Origin: Pseudomonadota bacterium
Lineage (GTDB): Bacteria; Chloroflexota; UBA5177; JAJPKF01
NCBI GenBank assembly: GCA_021323865.1
Contig: JAJPKF010000014.1
Location: 1-64,000, forward strand
Length of the DNA stretch: 64,000 bases
Direction of reading: 5' to 3'
A program made the translations under genes and the position numbers. Positions 26,725 to 39,182 of the stretch are shown here, piece after piece; the first letter of the stretch is position 1; each line of letters opens with the position of its first letter. The notes beneath the pieces are model-generated. The model saw only the letters and a list, made by a program, of their open reading frames with translations, was not told where the DNA came from and ran no database searches.

Positions 26725-27468
26725 CTATCCAGGCCCGGTTCCATACCCGCCATGGAGTCGCCGGTGGTAGGTCTTCATGCGGTCCACGCGATGCGGCTGT
26801 CGCAACACCCAGACCAGGAGCAGGCCGCAGATGAAGCCTCCGATGTGCGCAAAGAAGGCGACCCCGCCGGTCTGCGCGGAAGGCCCGAGGGATGTGACGC
26901 CGCTGAAGAGCTGCTCGACAAACCAGAAGCCGATGAGGACCCAGGCGTAGATGCCGACCGGCAGGGGGATGATGAACCAGAAAACGAGCGTCCGGATGAT
27001 GGCGGTCGGCAACAGGACCAGATAGGCCGCCAGCACGCCCGCGATCGCGCCGCTCGCTCCCAGGGATGGAATCGTCGACCCCACGTCGATTGCCGACTGC
27101 GTGATGGCGGCCACCACCCCGCACGCTAGGTAGAAGATGAGATACCGCCAGTGGCCCATGGCGTTCTCGACGTTGTCCCCAAAGACCCAGAGAAAGATCA
27201 TGTTGCCGAGTATGTGCAGCCATCCAGCGTGCATGAACATCGAGGTCACGATCGTCAGGTACACCGGTTGGGGCGCACCGGAGAAGTCGTGGCAGCGCTG
27301 AAAGATCTCGCAGGGAATCACGGAATACGAGAGATAGAAGTGGTTCAGCTGTCCGATGGACTGCTCATGCAGCTCATAGAAAAAGACCGCGAAGTTCACC
27401 GCGATGAGGGACGCGTTCACGAACGGGGTGAGGTGCTGAGGCTCGCTCGGGTCAGAGTAGGGAATCAA
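26725..27468 (-). CDS. Rhomboid intramembrane serine protease
   Basis: A 247-residue membrane protein with about six or seven helices. Catalytic Ser139 is in SLGASGAIAG and His208 in FFAHIGGF; Asn89 in WLHILGNMIFLWVFG is the usual oxyanion residue. The first loop is long (33-75). These enzymes cut substrate helices inside the membrane; the substrate is not predictable. The C-terminal 25 residues are basic and cytoplasmic. It is followed by DUF5343 and preceded by arginase, all on the minus strand. Confidence 0.93.
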   Translation of the reverse strand: MIPYSDPSEPQHLTPFVNASLIAVNFAVFFYELHEQSIGQLNHFYLSYSVIPCEIFQRCHDFSGAPQPVYLTIVTSMFMHAGWLHILGNMIFLWVFGDNVENAMGHWRYLIFYLACGVVAAITQSAIDVGSTIPSLGASGAIAGVLAAYLVLLPTAIIRTLVFWFIIPLPVGIYAWVLIGFWFVEQLFSGVTSLGPSAQTGGVAFFAHIGGFICGLLLVWVLRQPHRVDRMKTYHRRLHGGYGTGPG

Positions 27469-27525
27469 TGATGGCTCACCCTGCGTCCGCCGCTTCTCCT
27501 GCGGGCCGCTCGCCAGGTCAAGACG

Positions 27526-28413
27526 TCACAAGATGCGCTTTCCGAGCGCCGAGAGGATGAAGTCGACTGCCAGCCCGGCCGTCTGGTTGTGGTCGTCCAG
27601 GATCGGGTTCACTTCCACGACGTCCAGTGATGCGAGACGCCCGGTTGCCGCGATCATTTCCATGGCAAGCTGGCCCTCGCGGTAGCTGATTCCGCCCGGC
27701 ACGGGCGTCCCCACTCCCGGCGCGCGAACCGGGTCGACGACGTCGAGGTCTAGGCTGAGGTGAATCAAATCGGCCTCGCGGACGGCTTCCAGCGCTTCCA
27801 GCATGATCGTCGCCATGCCGCGCTGGTCAATATCAGTCATGGTCAGAACGCGGACTCCCGCCTCCCCAAGCAGGGCCCGCTCCCCGGGATCCAGCTCGCG
27901 GACGCCGACGAGCACCATGCGGGAGGGCTGCACAATCGGCGGTTCACCGGTGAGATGGGTCATGGCGGGATCGCCGTAGCCGGCAAGCGCAGCGAGGATC
28001 ATACCGTGGACATTGCCGCTCGGGGAGGTTTCGGGGGTGTTGAAGTCTCCGTGCGCGTCCACCCAGATCAGGCCGACCGATCGGCCAACGGCGGCCCCCG
28101 CCACCGATCCGAGGCTGACGCTGTGATCGCCGCCCAGGACCAATGGCACCGCCCCGCGGCGGCAGGAGTCGGAAACCCGCTCCATGACCGTGCGTGCCAT
28201 GGCTACGATTTCCGTCAGGTACTTCGCCTTTGTATCTGGTGCGGTGAGTCGGTCTCCCAGCATGAGCGGAAGGTTGTCGAGATCGGTGACCTGGTGGCCG
28301 AAGGCCTCCAGCTGGCCGACGAGGTTCCCATACCGAATGGCGCTGGGTCCCATGTCGACCCCGCGACGATCTGCCCCGAGATCAATGGGAACGCCCAGCA
28401 CCTCGATGATCAT
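27526..28413 (-). CDS. rocF: Arginase
   Basis: A 295-residue ureohydrolase with all three manganese-binding signatures: GGDHSVSLG, DAHGDFN and SLDLDVVDP. The substrate loop SPSGNVHGM fits arginase (hydrolysing L-arginine to ornithine and urea) better than agmatinase. The starting ATG overlaps the stop region of the 5'-3' exonuclease gene by 4 nt, so the two are probably coupled. No ornithine or urea catabolic genes are adjacent. Confidence 0.93.
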   Translation of the reverse strand: MIIEVLGVPIDLGADRRGVDMGPSAIRYGNLVGQLEAFGHQVTDLDNLPLMLGDRLTAPDTKAKYLTEIVAMARTVMERVSDSCRRGAVPLVLGGDHSVSLGSVAGAAVGRSVGLIWVDAHGDFNTPETSPSGNVHGMILAALAGYGDPAMTHLTGEPPIVQPSRMVLVGVRELDPGERALLGEAGVRVLTMTDIDQRGMATIMLEALEAVREADLIHLSLDLDVVDPVRAPGVGTPVPGGISYREGQLAMEMIAATGRLASLDVVEVNPILDDHNQTAGLAVDFILSALGKRIL

Positions 28414-29339
28414 GCCTCTGCGTTCTCGGGCGGCCGAAGCCCAAGCTCACGAAGGCCATCGCCGGCTCTCTCGGGCAACACCCCATAGTCGACGGTCAGG
28501 TCGTCGAGATCGACGCCCAAGGGAAGATCGTCATGCAGGCGGATCACCTGCGAGAACAGCTGGGCAGTCTCCCTGCCCCGCTCCAACGCCAGCCGCTGCC
28601 GGAGTGGCAGGCGGTCCAATGAGTCATAGATGGCGGCGAGGGAACCGTACTGCCGCAGCATCTGGACGGCGCTCCGGTCTCCGATGCCGGCCACGCCCGG
28701 GATATTGTCGGAAGCGTCGCCTGCAAGAATCTTCCAGTCAACGATCTGAGACGGCTCAACACCCAAGCGCTCCTTGACCTCCTCGGCGCCGATTTCGACC
28801 GGCTTCTTTCCGGGCACGAGCACGCGCACCAACGGCTGTACCAGCTGTTGCAGGTCGCGATCCGTCGTCACGATCAGCGACGGCACGCCGGCTACGCTGC
28901 CGCCCCTGGCGAGAGTGGCGATGATGTCGTCAGCCTCGAAGCCGGGGGCCGTGAGCGCGGCGAGTCCAAAGTGCTCGAGCAGCAGGATCATGTTCTCGAC
29001 CTGCCACGCGAAGTTCTCGGCGTGAGGGGCCCCGAGTGGCCCGCGTTGGCCCTGGTATGCGGGAAAGAGCCGATGCCGGAAAGTCGGAATCTCTGGAACG
29101 TCGAAGGCCACGGCAGCCCAACGAGGTCGGCGGTCACGCAGCATGCGCAGCAGCGTGCCGAAGAACCCATAGATACCGTTGACCGCCCGGCCGTTCGGGT
29201 CCGTAATGGACCGCGGAACGCTCGAGAAGGCACGGAAGATCAGATTGTGACCGTCGACCAGCAGGAGGCGGTCCGCGGGTTCGAGCTCAAGCGACGGCTG
29301 ACGTACGGACACGCCGTTGCCCACCTCCCGCGACGTCAT
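28410..29339 (-). CDS. Stand-alone 5'-3' exonuclease (PolA N-terminal-like)
   Basis: A 309-residue FEN/5'-nuclease with the usual acid clusters: [27 protein letters not shown] and [10 protein letters not shown], then the helix-3-turn-helix region [20 protein letters not shown] that binds DNA. Polymerase and 3'-5' exonuclease domains are absent, as in the free-standing exonucleases that remove RNA primers. The start is either ATG 29339 or an in-frame GTG eight codons later that has GGAGG about 11 nt upstream. It is divergent from the DUF255 gene. Confidence 0.9.
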   Translation of the reverse strand: MTSREVGNGVSVRQPSLELEPADRLLLVDGHNLIFRAFSSVPRSITDPNGRAVNGIYGFFGTLLRMLRDRRPRWAAVAFDVPEIPTFRHRLFPAYQGQRGPLGAPHAENFAWQVENMILLLEHFGLAALTAPGFEADDIIATLARGGSVAGVPSLIVTTDRDLQQLVQPLVRVLVPGKKPVEIGAEEVKERLGVEPSQIVDWKILAGDASDNIPGVAGIGDRSAVQMLRQYGSLAAIYDSLDRLPLRQRLALERGRETAQLFSQVIRLHDDLPLGVDLDDLTVDYGVLPERAGDGLRELGLRPPENAEA

Positions 29340-29437
29340 CACATTCTGCCAGCGGACCGGCCCGAGAATTGGAGGGTGCCGGCCAAGTGTCTCCCTGGCG
29401 TGGCCGCGGACCTCCCTCTCTTGAATCGAGGCGCGTG

Positions 29438-31480
<2,043 letters not shown>

Positions 31481-31910
31481 CGGCCAGCGTTAACGCCAAA
31501 TTGAGGGCGTGGGCCCGGATGCAAAGCGGACAGTTGCGTCGAAGAACGAACAGGAGGGAAAAGACCAAGAATCCGCTCACGCCGAGGCTAAGCCAGGAGA
31601 TGGTGACGGCGGCCTTGCGAACCCAACTCCGGTCGAGCAGGCCGGTAACTGAAAGCAGCGCAACTACGGCAAAGTAGGCGGAGGCAGTCAGGCCGTTGGG
31701 AATGTTGAACAAGCGACCCTGGGGCGTGAGAGCAACGGCGCCGGAGGCGGCGAGATCGCCGGCCTCGGATCGTTCCTCCAGCTTGCGGGTTTGTCGGTAG
31801 GTCTGCATCGAAATGACCAAGCCCTCGAGGGCGAGCACCGTGCGAAGTATTCGTATCAACTCAGTCCCTCTCTCGCGTTTGCTGCCGTACAATGGCGTCC
31901 AGGAGCCAAC

Positions 31911-32522
31911 ATGCCATCCGACCGCAGCGTCGTGCGCCGGGAGCACCGCCATCGTGATTATCGGGCTGAACCACGGTATCCGTTGGTGGTTGCCGTGGAT
32001 AACGTCGACAAGGCGTCGAACCTCGGAGGCATCTTGCGTGCCGCCGAGGCCTTCATGGTCGAGCGGGTCATCACCGATCGGGAGGAGCCGGATATCGCGG
32101 GGGCCATGGGGGCGGAGCGGTGGCAACCGGTTGAATGGGCGGTCAACCTGTTGGGCGCCATCCACGAGTACCGGCAGCGAGGCTACGCCGTTGTGGCCTT
32201 GGAACAGATGCCGGAGGCGGTCTCCCTTGCTCGGTTCTCATTCCCGCGGAAGGCGCTCCTCGTCGTGGGCGCCGAGATGTTCGGTGTGTCTGAGCCGGTG
32301 CTGCGCGCCGCCGATGCGGTGGTCTTCATACCGCAGGCGGGTTTGGTCAAGTCACTGAACGTCGTGGCCGCGGCCACGGTCGCGATGTTCGAGTACTCCC
32401 GTCAGCACTGGATGTCGGAGCACATTCAGAGCCCCCGCCATCTGGCCCCGGCCAGCCAGAGCCTTCGGGTGAAGGGCGTGCGTCAGGAGCCGGCCGTCGG
32501 GACGCAGGCGTCGAGGTCATGA
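31911..32522 (+). CDS. TrmH/SpoU-family RNA 2'-O-methyltransferase
   Basis: A 203-residue SPOUT methyltransferase without an added RNA-binding domain. Motif 1 is VDNVDKASNLGGILRAAEAF, motif 2 ALLVVGAEMFGVSE, and motif 3 FIPQAGLVKSLNVVAAATVAMFEY, which forms the trefoil-knot SAM pocket. The length and the conserved Asn/Arg suggest a tRNA (TrmH, guanosine 18) or rRNA target. ATG 31911 has AGGAG about 6 nt upstream. The stop overlaps the next small gene in an ATGA. Confidence 0.9.
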   Translation: MPSDRSVVRREHRHRDYRAEPRYPLVVAVDNVDKASNLGGILRAAEAFMVERVITDREEPDIAGAMGAERWQPVEWAVNLLGAIHEYRQRGYAVVALEQMPEAVSLARFSFPRKALLVVGAEMFGVSEPVLRAADAVVFIPQAGLVKSLNVVAAATVAMFEYSRQHWMSEHIQSPRHLAPASQSLRVKGVRQEPAVGTQASRS

Positions 32523-32707
32523 CTGAGCCGCGATTCGTGTCCCTTGTTCGGAGAGGCGATCTGTATGAGATCGTGCTGCTCGACGAGGAGCACCGTCCCG
32601 TGGCACACGGCTATCGCGGCCCGACGCAAAAGCGAGCCGAACAGGATCTCAAGTATTGGGTTCGCACAAAGGGGCTCGTGCAGACGGAACAAGCGGCGGA
32701 CGACTGA
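32519..32707 (+). CDS. Small protein coupled to the RNA methyltransferase
   Basis: A 62-residue protein whose ATG lies in the ATGA overlap with the methyltransferase stop, a strong sign of translational coupling. It is mostly polar (MTEPRFVSLVRRGDLYEIVLL ... HGYRGPTQKRAEQDLKYWVRTKG) with no membrane helix; secondary structure looks like beta-strands then a helix. No family is recognised. Confidence 0.6.
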   Translation: MTEPRFVSLVRRGDLYEIVLLDEEHRPVAHGYRGPTQKRAEQDLKYWVRTKGLVQTEQAADD

Positions 32708-32780
32708 GTCTTTCCGTCGCCCTCTTGGCGGTCATACGAGATCGGCTTCCGATCGGCTCGGGGCAGGCCGCAGGGAAAGG

Positions 32781-33023
32781 CTACGCCGACTCGTCGACCC
32801 GCTGTACCGGTTGATCGACCTCGACATACGGCACCCAGTCCTGGTCGCGGCGTTCGGTCTCGCGGGAGCCACCGGCGTCGGTCAGCCCTCCGGCTATCCC
32901 GGCTTCCAGAGTAGTGCTGCCGTCAAGGCCGTTCCCGATCGCCTCCGGCTCGAAGTGCCCAACCACGTGCGCCTCGTCCGGCGCCATGGGTGACTGCGGC
33001 TCGTCCTCTCGTTCCTCGTCCAT
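32781..33023 (-). CDS. Small acidic hypothetical protein
   Basis: An 80-residue frame starting MDEEREDEPQSPMAPDEAHVV, with AAGGAAG about 7 nt upstream of ATG 33023. It is acidic and has no helix or known domain. It lies between the convergent plus-strand small gene and the rhodanese, on the rhodanese strand. The good ribosome site supports it, but chance remains possible. Confidence 0.4.
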   Translation of the reverse strand: MDEEREDEPQSPMAPDEAHVVGHFEPEAIGNGLDGSTTLEAGIAGGLTDAGGSRETERRDQDWVPYVEVDQPVQRVDESA

Positions 33024-33086
33024 TTGTCTTCCTTTCGCGACGCTTCATTTTCGCCCATGGCCCCGTCCGTGGCCCGTCGACATCGG

Positions 33087-33899
33087 CTACGGCCGGTTTG
33101 AAGGTCCTCCTTGGGCTTCCCACTCTCGCCAGCCGCGGAAATACACGCTCACGTTCTGGAAGCCCGCCTCACGCAGAGCGACGTACGTCACCGTGGCGCG
33201 CGGGCCCGAGTGACAGTAGGCAACGACCGGACGAGAGCTGTTCACACCGACTGACCGATAGAGGTCCACAAGATCCCCGCGGCTCCTCCAGGCAGCGCCA
33301 TTCGGGGTGACTTGCAGATTGCGCGTCCATTCGACATTGATTGCCCCAGGGATATGGGATCCTTCGTCGGCCCCGAATTCCTCCGCGCTGCGACTATCGA
33401 CGAGCTGAATGCTTCCATCGGAACGCACGTCCTCGGCCAGGGCCAGGACGGTTCCCGGAGGGCCTTGGCCGAGTTCATAGTCGGCCGGCTCCCGTCCAGA
33501 TGGACCGGACTCCGCCGGGTACGCGGCCTCGACCCAGGCTGCCCAGCCTCCCGACAGCAGCTGAACGGCGTCATGACCGTAGAGATGCAAGATCCAGAGC
33601 AGCAATGCGGCTCCCTGGCCGCCCATCTCATCCACGGCCACGACGATGTCGTCCCGTGCGATGCCTGACCGCTGGAGCTGCCGTGACAGTAGCGCCGGGC
33701 TGATAGGGTCTCCGAGGGGGCCGATCAGGAAGCCGGCCGGTAGGTTGGCGGCGCCCGGAATGTGGCCTTCGCGGTATGCGACAGCCGACCGGGTGTCCAG
33801 GACCGCCACGTCCGGCCGTCCGAGCCATTCGAAGACGCGGCCGGCATCCACGACCAGACCTTCGGGCACGTCACAGTCTGCCACGGGCCCGGTGGACAT
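33087..33899 (-). CDS. Thiosulfate/3-mercaptopyruvate sulfurtransferase (tandem rhodanese)
   Basis: A 270-residue protein with two rhodanese domains. The first (about 15-130) has DTRSAVAYREGHIPGAANLP but an Asp in place of the active cysteine (VVAVDEMGGQGA), so it is structural. The second (about 145-270) has VDSRSAEEFGADEGSHIPGA and the active cysteine in VAYCHSGPRA. The loop is closer to thiosulfate- than to mercaptopyruvate-type sulfurtransferases, which is not decisive. ATG 33899 has GGCGAGGG upstream; the frame opens 10 codons earlier. It diverges from the phospholipase D-like gene. Confidence 0.9.
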   Translation of the reverse strand: MSTGPVADCDVPEGLVVDAGRVFEWLGRPDVAVLDTRSAVAYREGHIPGAANLPAGFLIGPLGDPISPALLSRQLQRSGIARDDIVVAVDEMGGQGAALLLWILHLYGHDAVQLLSGGWAAWVEAAYPAESGPSGREPADYELGQGPPGTVLALAEDVRSDGSIQLVDSRSAEEFGADEGSHIPGAINVEWTRNLQVTPNGAAWRSRGDLVDLYRSVGVNSSRPVVAYCHSGPRATVTYVALREAGFQNVSVYFRGWREWEAQGGPSNRP

Positions 33900-33946
33900 C
33901 CCTCGCCCCGTGGACCCACAATTGGACAACCGGTGAGGGGTGACTC

Positions 33947-35224
33947 ATGAAGGGACGAACCGTCCTCGGTTTGATGACGCTGGTCGCCGTGGTCTTCGTC
34001 TCGCCGGATTCCGCTTCGAAGGCAGCCTCCCGGCCCCGCATCTCTGAGCTTGTGGAGCCGGGCGCCGGTGACTCACCCGTCCTGAGCTTGATCCGTGGCG
34101 CACACCGGCTGATCCGGTTGGAGATCTACGAGCTCGACGATTCCCGTGTCATCGCGGCGCTCGGCGCAGCTCACCGACGGCATGTCGACGTGCGCGTACT
34201 ACTCGAAGAGCGTCCCTTTGGTGGCGGGTCCTACGCTCGCGACGCCTACAGGGCTCTCAAATCAGAAGGCGTGTCCGTTCGTTGGGCCAACGAGAGAGCC
34301 TTCACCTTCACGCATGAGAAGGCGATGGTTGTCGACAATCGGATCGCCGCCATCTTCACGCTCAACTTCACCTACAGCGGTTTCTTTGCCAACCGGGAGG
34401 TCGGCATTGTCGACCATGACCCCAACTACGCCAAGCTGATCGGGTCCGTCTTCGCTTCTGACTGGCGGCGGAAGTCGACCGGAAGGCTGCGGCTGGGAAG
34501 GTTGGTGGTCAGTCCACTCAACTCCCGCCGAGCGATCACGGCGCTCATCGACTCCGCTCACCACACGCTCTTCCTCTATGAGGAGGAGATGGCGGACGGC
34601 TCCATCGAGGCTCACCTGATTCATGCTGCCCGCCGGCACGTGAAGGTGCGTCTGATCACCTCCGACAACTCCGCCGGCGTAGCCCGGCTCCAGGGCCATG
34701 GCGTCAAGGTGGCTATCCAGAGGAGCCCCTACGTCCACGCCAAGGTCATCATGGTCGACGGCACGCGGATGTTCGTCGGCTCCGAGAACATATCCTCCAC
34801 GTCCCTCGATCGCAATCGGGAGATGGGTATCATCCTGGCGCGAGAGAGGCTCGTCGGCACCGCCGAAGCGATCTTCTCTCGCGACTGGAAGAACGATACG
34901 GGGGGAAGCATGCCTGGCCACGTGGGGCACATGCCGGTTGCCGTCTCTGCGCATCCGGAGACCGTCGTTCGCGGCCACCTTCTGACGATCGCGGCAGCCA
35001 CCCGTGCCGCAGCGGCCTGCACTATCAAGGTCACCTATCCCGACGGCTACGTCTCGCATGCCCGTGCGCTGGAGGGCACGAGAACCGCCAATGGACAGGG
35101 TCGGATCCGCTGGTCCTGGCGTGTGGGCAGCACGGCCTTGGGCACCGCGCATGCCGGGGTAACGTGCCGCTTGGGCAGCAAGTCGGGCGCGGGAAAGGCG
35201 GCGTTTCAGATCGTCGCTTCGTAG
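33947..35224 (+). CDS. Secreted phospholipase D-like protein with two HKD motifs
   Basis: A 425-residue protein with a signal peptide (residues 1-27), then two PLD half-sites: His123, Lys125 and Asp130 in FTHEKAMVVD and His264, Lys266 and Asp271 in YVHAKVIMVD, the second followed by FVGSENIS. Both HKD sites are intact, so phosphatidyltransferase, phosphodiesterase or nuclease activity is possible. The last 110 residues form an unassigned domain with a Cys pair and little PLD likeness. It is upstream of the GT87-type gene, 54 nt apart. Confidence 0.88.
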   Translation: MKGRTVLGLMTLVAVVFVSPDSASKAASRPRISELVEPGAGDSPVLSLIRGAHRLIRLEIYELDDSRVIAALGAAHRRHVDVRVLLEERPFGGGSYARDAYRALKSEGVSVRWANERAFTFTHEKAMVVDNRIAAIFTLNFTYSGFFANREVGIVDHDPNYAKLIGSVFASDWRRKSTGRLRLGRLVVSPLNSRRAITALIDSAHHTLFLYEEEMADGSIEAHLIHAARRHVKVRLITSDNSAGVARLQGHGVKVAIQRSPYVHAKVIMVDGTRMFVGSENISSTSLDRNREMGIILARERLVGTAEAIFSRDWKNDTGGSMPGHVGHMPVAVSAHPETVVRGHLLTIAAATRAAAACTIKVTYPDGYVSHARALEGTRTANGQGRIRWSWRVGSTALGTAHAGVTCRLGSKSGAGKAAFQIVAS

Positions 35225-35278
35225 CTGCCCGTACGATGTGGCGATTGGCAGGTCAGAACGAGGCGTCAACAGTGTCGT

Positions 35279-36586
35279 GTGAGCGTCTCCGCAGAAGATG
35301 AGGCGCCGGGCGGAGCCTTGCGACGGCGGCCCTCCGTCTTCGGCGCCGTGGCCATTGCCTGGTCGACCCTGGCCATGATCGCCTCGGGCTTCCTCGGATT
35401 GGGCTGGATCGGACGCATCACAAATCCGGAACACAACGACTTCAGCGTTTTCTACGCGGCCGGAAAGCTGACCGCAGCCGGCCATCTGACCCCGGCCTAC
35501 GTCAGTGAGCGGCTCTACCATGTCGAGGCAACTTTGGTTGCGCCGCATCGACCCATTGCCCTTCCCTTCCCCTACCCGCCCCATGCCGCGGCTCTGTTCG
35601 GCCTGCTGGCGCGCCTTCCCATAGGGTCGGCCTATGGTCTCTGGACGGCCGTCAACCTCGCGGCCTTCCTTTTGGCGTGCCTCCTTGCCATTCGCACACT
35701 GGGCGCAGGCAAGCCGGTGCTGAGTGGCCTGGCCTGTTTGGGCTGCCTGCCCATGGTTGTTTCGACGGCTCAGGGTGAATCCTCCGGCCTCCTGTGTCTG
35801 GGCGTGATGCTTTTTCTGCGGGGTGTCCGGATCGGAGTTAAGGGCTCAGCTCCCGGCGCCTGGGATTGGCCGAGCCTGGCGGCCGGTGTCTTCCTGCTAT
35901 CCCTGAAGCCACCGCTCCTCCTGGTTCCGATCCTCGTGCTCGTGGCGAGACGGAGACCCTCGGAAATGGCCGGTGCGGCCGCCGGTTTCCTCTCCGCTCT
36001 GGTGACGGGGCTCGTCGCCGGCGGGCTCAGCACATACCGGCAGTTCGCCCATGTGGCTCTGGCGTCGGCTCACTGGACGACGCAGTTCCATTGGGGCGCG
36101 CAATACAACTACTCGCTCCTGCCGCAGCTCCATGCCGCCCTCGGCTACGGCGCGCCTGCGACCCTCATCTGGCTGGCGGCGATTGCGTGCGTGGCCTGGC
36201 TGCTGCTTGCAGGTCGTCTGCAGGGTATGGGGTCCAATCCCCTCGCCGTCGTTGCGCTGACGGCACTGCTCGCCAATCACTTCCTGTTCCATGATCTGGC
36301 GGTGATCTATCCGGTTGCCGCGGTGGCGTTGGCGGGGCGATATGGCCGGCAGGCGCTGACATTGCTGATCGCGCCCTGGCTCGATCCAGGCATTTACCGG
36401 TTCGTACACGTCCACGTGGTGGTCCTCGCCCTGTTGTGGATGGCGCTCGCCGTGGCGTTGGAACGCCCGGAATCCGAGCTGCTGCCACGTAGAATGGATG
36501 GACAAACGCGCGGAGGGTCCGGAAGCTGGTGGAGATTGTTCGGGCTGCCTCGATGGGGTTCTGCTTCGGGGTCCGGGACGCGATAG
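35279..36586 (+). CDS. GT87-type polyprenol-phosphate-mannose-dependent glycosyltransferase (DUF2029)
   Basis: A 435-residue integral membrane protein with about 10-11 helices. Between helices 1 and 2 it has NDFSVFYAAGKL, the pattern of GT-C/DUF2029 glycosyltransferases, with a catalytic Asp in the first outer loop. These add mannose from polyprenol-phosphate to lipoglycans in actinobacteria; whether that is so here is inferred. The GTG start is at 35279. The last 58 nt overlap ispH in a different frame, so the two are coupled. Confidence 0.75.
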   Translation: MSVSAEDEAPGGALRRRPSVFGAVAIAWSTLAMIASGFLGLGWIGRITNPEHNDFSVFYAAGKLTAAGHLTPAYVSERLYHVEATLVAPHRPIALPFPYPPHAAALFGLLARLPIGSAYGLWTAVNLAAFLLACLLAIRTLGAGKPVLSGLACLGCLPMVVSTAQGESSGLLCLGVMLFLRGVRIGVKGSAPGAWDWPSLAAGVFLLSLKPPLLLVPILVLVARRRPSEMAGAAAGFLSALVTGLVAGGLSTYRQFAHVALASAHWTTQFHWGAQYNYSLLPQLHAALGYGAPATLIWLAAIACVAWLLLAGRLQGMGSNPLAVVALTALLANHFLFHDLAVIYPVAAVALAGRYGRQALTLLIAPWLDPGIYRFVHVHVVVLALLWMALAVALERPESELLPRRMDGQTRGGSGSWWRLFGLPRWGSASGSGTR

Positions 36587-37407
36587 AGGTCGTTCGCGAG
36601 CTGGGTGAGAGCGGCACACCGGTCTATACCCTTGGCGCCATCGTGCACAATCCGCAGGTCGCGGAGGAGCTGGAAGGCATCAACGTGCACGTGATCGATA
36701 GTCTGGACGAGGCGCCCGAGGGAGCCGTGGTGGCCATTACCGCCCACGGCGCGCCGCCCGACTTCGAGGAGGTCGCGGAGCGCCGCGGATTCAAAGTCGT
36801 TGATACGACCTGCCCTCTCGTGACTCGTATCCAGAAGACGGCCTACGACCTCGTGCAGCAGCGGTACTCTGTGATCGTCTACGGCGATGCGCAGCACAAG
36901 GAGGTGCGCGGCATCGTTGGGTGGACGGGCGGCAAGGCAACGGTGATGAAGAAGCTCGAAGACCTCGAGGGCTGGGAGCCGACCCGTCGGGTCGCCCTGA
37001 TTGCGCAGAGCACGTCAAACGTGCAGCTCTTCATCGAGGTGGCCAAGGAGCTGGTCGGCCGGATGGTCGCCCGAGGTGTGGAAATCCGTGTGATCAATAC
37101 CATCTGCAAGCCCACGAAAGAACGTCAGCGGGCCGTCCGGGATCTGGCGCGCCAGGTGGATCTCGTCCTGGCGGTGGGTGGGGTGCAAAGCGCCAACACC
37201 CGAAAGCTCGTGCAGGCTGCCGAGGAAGAAGGGGCCCGCGCCTATCAGGTTCAGCGGGTCGAGGATCTGCAGAGCGAGTGGCTGCGGGGCATCGAACGGG
37301 TGGGCATCACGGCCGGTGCCTCCACGCCCGACTGGGTCGTCGACCAGGTGGAAGCACGAATCCGAGACGTTGCCGCGGACCACTCGCGAGTTTTGACGCC
37401 TGCCTAG
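36529..37407 (+). CDS. ispH: 4-hydroxy-3-methylbut-2-enyl diphosphate reductase
   Basis: A 292-residue IspH/LytB that makes IPP and DMAPP in the last MEP-pathway step using a [4Fe-4S] cluster. The three cluster cysteines are Cys12 (GFCFGV), Cys95 (DTTCPLV) and Cys193 (NTICKPTKERQ). His40 (VHN), His73 (TAHG) and Glu125 (HKEVRG) match the substrate-binding set. The start is GTG 36529, inside the end of the glycosyltransferase gene, and it is followed by fabF after 43 nt. Clustering of isoprenoid and fatty-acid genes fits a membrane-lipid operon. Confidence 0.96.
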   Translation: MEIVRAASMGFCFGVRDAIEVVRELGESGTPVYTLGAIVHNPQVAEELEGINVHVIDSLDEAPEGAVVAITAHGAPPDFEEVAERRGFKVVDTTCPLVTRIQKTAYDLVQQRYSVIVYGDAQHKEVRGIVGWTGGKATVMKKLEDLEGWEPTRRVALIAQSTSNVQLFIEVAKELVGRMVARGVEIRVINTICKPTKERQRAVRDLARQVDLVLAVGGVQSANTRKLVQAAEEEGARAYQVQRVEDLQSEWLRGIERVGITAGASTPDWVVDQVEARIRDVAADHSRVLTPA

Positions 37408-37450
37408 CCCTGTCGCGTGGGCGGCAGCTTGATGTTCCTGGAGGAGTAAG

Positions 37451-38692
<1,242 letters not shown>

Positions 38693-38738
38693 CCTGGCCG
38701 ACGACCCCCGACCGTCGCCGCTCGGCCGTCGGAATGCC

Positions 38739-39182
38739 GTGACACCGCCTGCCCGCCAAGTTATCCCCTCCACCGTGGCAGCGGTCGTCGCCCAGCTGGA
38801 AGGCACGGAGGTTGAGGAGCTGGAGCTGAGCTGGGACGACATCCGAATCCGGGTCCGCCAGGACCCGACTCTGATGCCCGTCGTGTCGGACCCGGCTCCC
38901 TCGGAGGAGGACGCGACGGTTGCCGTTCGCGCACCCTTGAACGGTATCTATTACTCCCGTCCGGCTCCGGAGCAACCCTCCTTCGTCTCCGAGGGTGCGC
39001 TGGTTGTCGCCGGTCAGACGGTGGGCTTGATCGAGACCATGAAGCTGTTCAACGAGGTTCAATCGGAGGTCGGTGGCACGGTGGTTTCCATCCGCGTGCA
39101 GGATGGCGACCTGGTCGAGAAGGACCAGGAGCTGATGCGCATCGAGCCGGGTGAGCCCCAGGGAGAGGTCAGTGATGAGTAG
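38739..39182 (+). CDS. accB: Biotin carboxyl carrier protein of acetyl-CoA carboxylase
   Basis: A BCCP of about 147 residues. The C-terminal biotinyl domain has ETMKLFNEV, whose lysine takes biotin (EAMKM-type motif), followed by GTVVSIRVQDGDLVEKDQELMRI. The N-terminal part (VAAVVAQLEGTEVEELELSW) is the usual AccB amphipathic region, joined by an acidic Ala/Pro linker. GTG 38739 is taken as start; TTG 38685, overlapping the fabF stop, would add 18 residues. The stop overlaps the fabH start. accC and accD/A are not in the window, but a biotin ligase is at 61642-62439. Confidence 0.92.
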   Translation: MTPPARQVIPSTVAAVVAQLEGTEVEELELSWDDIRIRVRQDPTLMPVVSDPAPSEEDATVAVRAPLNGIYYSRPAPEQPSFVSEGALVVAGQTVGLIETMKLFNEVQSEVGGTVVSIRVQDGDLVEKDQELMRIEPGEPQGEVSDE

